Shown here: positions 40,502-42,830 of the stretch, in pieces
Numbering within the stretch: the stretch's first letter is position 1
Layout of the letters: each line of letters opens with the position of its first letter
DNA from: Pseudomonadota bacterium
GTDB lineage: Bacteria > Pseudomonadota > Alphaproteobacteria > Rhizobiales > Beijerinckiaceae
Direction: 5' to 3'
NCBI GenBank assembly: GCA_023450615.1
Contig: JAEXGT010000081.1
Coordinates: 1 to 42,830 of the forward strand
Length of the DNA: 42,830 bases
The notes under the pieces: model-generated
Told to the model about the DNA's origin: nothing
Seen by the model: only the letters and a program-made list of their open reading frames with translations
Database searches by the model: none
Made by a program: the position numbers and the translations under genes

Positions 40502-41281
40502 TCAGGCCCCTGTAACAACTCTCGCGAAAGCGAGAATGTCCACGGAGGCCGCGCCGCCCCGGAGAAGCGCCCTGGAAGCGGCATTGGCGGTGGAGCCGGT
40601 GGTAAGCACGTCGTCGATGAGAAGGACCCGCTTGCCCTTCAGCCAGGGCTTGGCCTCCGGCGGGACACGGAAGGCCCCTTGAAGGTTCTCCTGCCGCTGC
40701 GCCTTCGTGAGCCCCACTTGCCGCCGGGTGCGCTTGATGCGGTGGAGCAGCGACGGATCGCAGGGCAGGGCGCTATCCTGCGCGACGATCCGGGCCAAGG
40801 CCATCGCTTGGTTGAAGCGCCGCCGCCAGAGGCGCCAGCGGTGAAGCGGCACGGGCACGATCACATCTGCATCCGCCAGCAGCTCCGCGCCAGCCCGGGC
40901 CATCATGGCGCCGAGGGCTCGGGCCAGTTCCAGCCGGTCGTTGTATTTGAGGCGATGCACGAGGAGGCTCGCGGTCCCGTCATATTCCGCCACCGCCCGC
41001 GCGCGCTGAAAGACCGGCGGGTCGGCGATGGCGGCGGGCGAGAGCAGGGGCTGGCCGAGATCGACCTGGAACGGCGTGCCGAGCTTCTCGCAGAACGGGC
41101 GCTCGATGAGGCGGATGCCGGACCAGCATGTGGGACACAGGCCATGGGGCTCGCCGGTCGCTCCCTGGCAGGCAATGCAGCTGGGGGGATAGAGGAGGTT
41201 CAAGGCCGAGCGGCAGGCCGCGCCCGCCGCGCGGAGCGGGCGGAAGAGGCGCGGCTGCCGAGGCTCGACCAGATCGTTCAT
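40502..41281 (-). CDS. ComF-family phosphoribosyltransferase-like protein
   Basis: 259 aa. An N-terminal zinc-ribbon (CIACQGATGEPHGLCPTCW) is followed by a phosphoribosyltransferase-like domain: YNDRLELARALGAMM, VPVPLHRWRLWRRRFNQA, and the PRPP loop VLLIDDVLTTGSTANA. ComF proteins take part in DNA uptake in competent bacteria; in most others their role is open. Gap of 36 bases to grxC, same strand. Confidence 0.88.
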   Translation of the reverse strand: MNDLVEPRQPRLFRPLRAAGAACRSALNLLYPPSCIACQGATGEPHGLCPTCWSGIRLIERPFCEKLGTPFQVDLGQPLLSPAAIADPPVFQRARAVAEYDGTASLLVHRLKYNDRLELARALGAMMARAGAELLADADVIVPVPLHRWRLWRRRFNQAMALARIVAQDSALPCDPSLLHRIKRTRRQVGLTKAQRQENLQGAFRVPPEAKPWLKGKRVLLIDDVLTTGSTANAASRALLRGGAASVDILAFARVVTGA

Positions 41282-41434
41282 CGGCCAAGCTTAGCCGATA
41301 GAGAATGGAAGGACGAGACGCCTTTTCCATCACCGTTTTCCGGCGCTTTCCTTCGCCCGGCTATTCACGCCCTCGAACAGGTCAAGGCGTGATCCCCGAA
41401 CAGGTCCGCGGATGACGGGGCGCTGATCCCAAGA

Positions 41435-41461
41435 AAAAGCCCGCCGGTCTGGCGGGCTTTT
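41435..41461. terminator. bidirectional terminator next to secA
   Basis: AAAAGCCCGCC (41435-41445) and GGCGGGCTTTT (41451-41461), loop of 5. On the minus strand TTTTTC follows, ending secA. The stretch between it and the comF-like start (41282-41434) holds no gene. Confidence 0.87.
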
Positions 41462-41485
41462 GATTTTTGTTTCGGAGGTTCGTCG

Positions 41486-42830
41486 TTACGCCACGAACTG
41501 GCCGTGGCAGTGCTTGAACTTCTTACCGGAGCCGCAGGGGCAGGGCTCGTTGCGGCTGACCCGGCCCCAGGTGGAGGGGTCGTTCGGATCGCGCTGGGCG
41601 CCCGTCGCCGGATCGATGGAGGTCGCCGCAAAGCTGCGGGCTCCACCCTCGCCGAAGGCGGCGCCCTGCGGCATGTCGAACTCGTTCTCGCCGGTGGCGG
41701 GATCGAGATGCTGCGGGAACATGGCCGGCAGCGGTTGCGCTTCCGGCTGCTGGAACACGACCTGGATGCGCATGAGCTGGCCTGTCACCTGCTCGCGCAG
41801 ATGGCCGACGAGGGAGTTGAAGAGCTCGAAGGCTTCCGACTTGTACTCGTTGAGCGGATCGCGCTGGGCAAGGCCGCGCCAGCCGATGACCTGACGCAGA
41901 TGGTCGAGGGTCACGAGATGCTCGCGCCAGAGATGATCGAGGCTCTGGAGCAGAACCTGCTTCTCCACGTAGTTCATCACCTCGGAGGAATTGGCTTCCA
42001 CGCGCTGCGCGTAAGCCTCGTCCGCGGCCTTGGTGATGCGCTCGCGGATCTCGTCGTCGGCGATGCCTTCTTCCTTCGCCCATTCCTCGATCGGCAGATC
42101 GAGGTTGAGGAAGTTGACGACATTCTGCTTCAGGCCCTCGACATCCCACTGCTCCGCATAGGCGTTCTCGGGGATGGCGCGGGACACGATGTCCTCGATG
42201 ACGCCGTGGCGCATGTCGTCGATGGTGTCGCGCACGCTCTCTTCCGCCATGAACTCCTTGCGCTGCTCGAACACGACCTTGCGCTGGTCGTTCATGACGT
42301 TGTCGTATTTCAGGATGTTCTTGCGGATGTCGAAGTTGCGCGCCTCGACCTTCGCCTGCGCGCGCTCGATGGCCTTGTTGATCCACGGATGGATAATGGC
42401 CTCGCCTTCCTTCAGGCCGAGCTTCTGCAGCATGCCGTCCATGCGGTCGGAGCCGAAGATGCGCATCAGGTCGTCCTGAAGCGACAGGTAGAACTTGGAG
42501 CGGCCGGGATCGCCTTGACGGCCGGAGCGGCCGCGCAGCTGGTTGTCGATGCGCCGTGACTCGTGACGCTCGGTGCCGAGCACGTAGAGGCCGCCCGCGG
42601 CCAGCGCACGCTCCTTGAAAGCCGCGACCTCGTCGAGAATTTCCTTCTCGCGGCGCGCGCGCTCTTCGCCCTCGACGCCGACGAGCTCGCGCTCGATACG
42701 CATCTTGGCGTTACCGCCGAGCTGAATGTCGGTACCGCGGCCCGCCATGTTGGTGGCGATGGTGATCGCGCCCGGCACACCGGCCTGGGCGACGATGAAG
42801 GCTTCCTGCTCGTGGAAGCGCGCGTTCAGC
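41486..42830 (-). CDS. secA: preprotein translocase subunit SecA (3' part)
   Basis: ATPase motor of the Sec export channel. Only the last 447 codons are inside the window; the frame continues past the right edge. Visible: the helicase block TIATNMAGRGTDIQLGG, GTERHESRRIDNQLRGRSGRQGDPG, the helical scaffold and wing region (KYDNVMNDQRKVVFEQR), and the C-terminal zinc-binding tail NEPCPCGSGKKFKHCHG that binds SecB and the ribosome. No frameshift is seen. Confidence 0.97.
   Translation of the reverse strand, partial: LNARFHEQEAFIVAQAGVPGAITIATNMAGRGTDIQLGGNAKMRIERELVGVEGEERARREKEILDEVAAFKERALAAGGLYVLGTERHESRRIDNQLRGRSGRQGDPGRSKFYLSLQDDLMRIFGSDRMDGMLQKLGLKEGEAIIHPWINKAIERAQAKVEARNFDIRKNILKYDNVMNDQRKVVFEQRKEFMAEESVRDTIDDMRHGVIEDIVSRAIPENAYAEQWDVEGLKQNVVNFLNLDLPIEEWAKEEGIADDEIRERITKAADEAYAQRVEANSSEVMNYVEKQVLLQSLDHLWREHLVTLDHLRQVIGWRGLAQRDPLNEYKSEAFELFNSLVGHLREQVTGQLMRIQVVFQQPEAQPLPAMFPQHLDPATGENEFDMPQGAAFGEGGARSFAATSIDPATGAQRDPNDPSTWGRVSRNEPCPCGSGKKFKHCHGQFVA

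Noticed and set aside
1..42830. tRNA, rRNA, prophage or IS elements
   Set aside because: No tRNA cloverleaf, rRNA segment, transposase, integrase or phage structural gene was recognised on either strand.

Overview
The window looks like chromosomal DNA from an alphaproteobacterium of the order Hyphomicrobiales (Rhizobiales); a Microvirga- or Methylobacterium-like genome is my best guess. The reasons are high GC, the order lysC / ptsP-prfA-prmC / DUF4167, a chorismate mutase-hisC-tyrC operon, DUF1178-nitrilase-grxC, and several families of short palindromic intergenic repeats typical of this order. I see no tRNA, rRNA, CRISPR, phage or insertion sequence. Forty-three protein genes are supported. 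One of them (secA) runs off the right edge.

Layout. 1-473: gene-free, with a palindromic repeat. 474-3541: aromatic amino acid operon (chorismate mutase, hisC, tyrC). 3666-9457: envelope and housekeeping genes (DUF2125, ChaC-type cyclotransferase, an unknown gene, plsC-like, YdcF-like, ftsEX). 9739-14225: hpt, tspO, a Cys/Met-metabolism PLP enzyme and a Tat-exported cyclic-nucleotide phosphodiesterase (cpdB). 14487-19217: accessory genes (a secreted unknown, a YihY membrane protein, an RTX calcium-binding protein, an EamA permease). 19268-27307: a small EETFPASDP-motif protein, an orphan TRAP binding protein, and a run of stress-type genes (disordered protein, DUF4142, DegP-like protease, short HPF, ClpB, two small charged proteins). 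27392-36339: MOSC protein, DUF4167, an overlapping chain ptsP-prfA-fosX-prmC, lysC and ubiG. 36312-42830: nhaA, a metallophosphoesterase, a small secreted protein, DUF1178, nitrilase, grxC, comF-like and the 3' part of secA.

Two things stand out. First, many genes between 10 and 27 kb carry an upstream match to the alphaproteobacterial general-stress (EcfG) promoter, GGAAC-N16-CGTT. One match is perfect and six have a single mismatch, all with exactly 16 bases of spacer. They lie in front of the disordered protein, DUF4142, the DegP-like protease, HPF, the acidic protein next to clpB, the EETFPASDP protein and tspO. This suggests a general stress regulon island of poorly described small proteins around clpB, which has its own heat-shock-like promoter. 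Second, a FosX-type fosfomycin hydrolase with its metal ligands and catalytic Glu44 intact is wedged, with 4-bp overlaps on both sides, between prfA (release factor 1) and prmC (the methylase that modifies release factors).

Other signals are a hairpin that would bury the cpdB ribosome-binding site, a chorismate mutase whose C-terminal half looks like a decayed prephenate dehydratase/ACT region, and an RTX protein built from two kinds of internal repeat with no secretion genes beside it. Functional calls rest on motif reading only; no database search was run.
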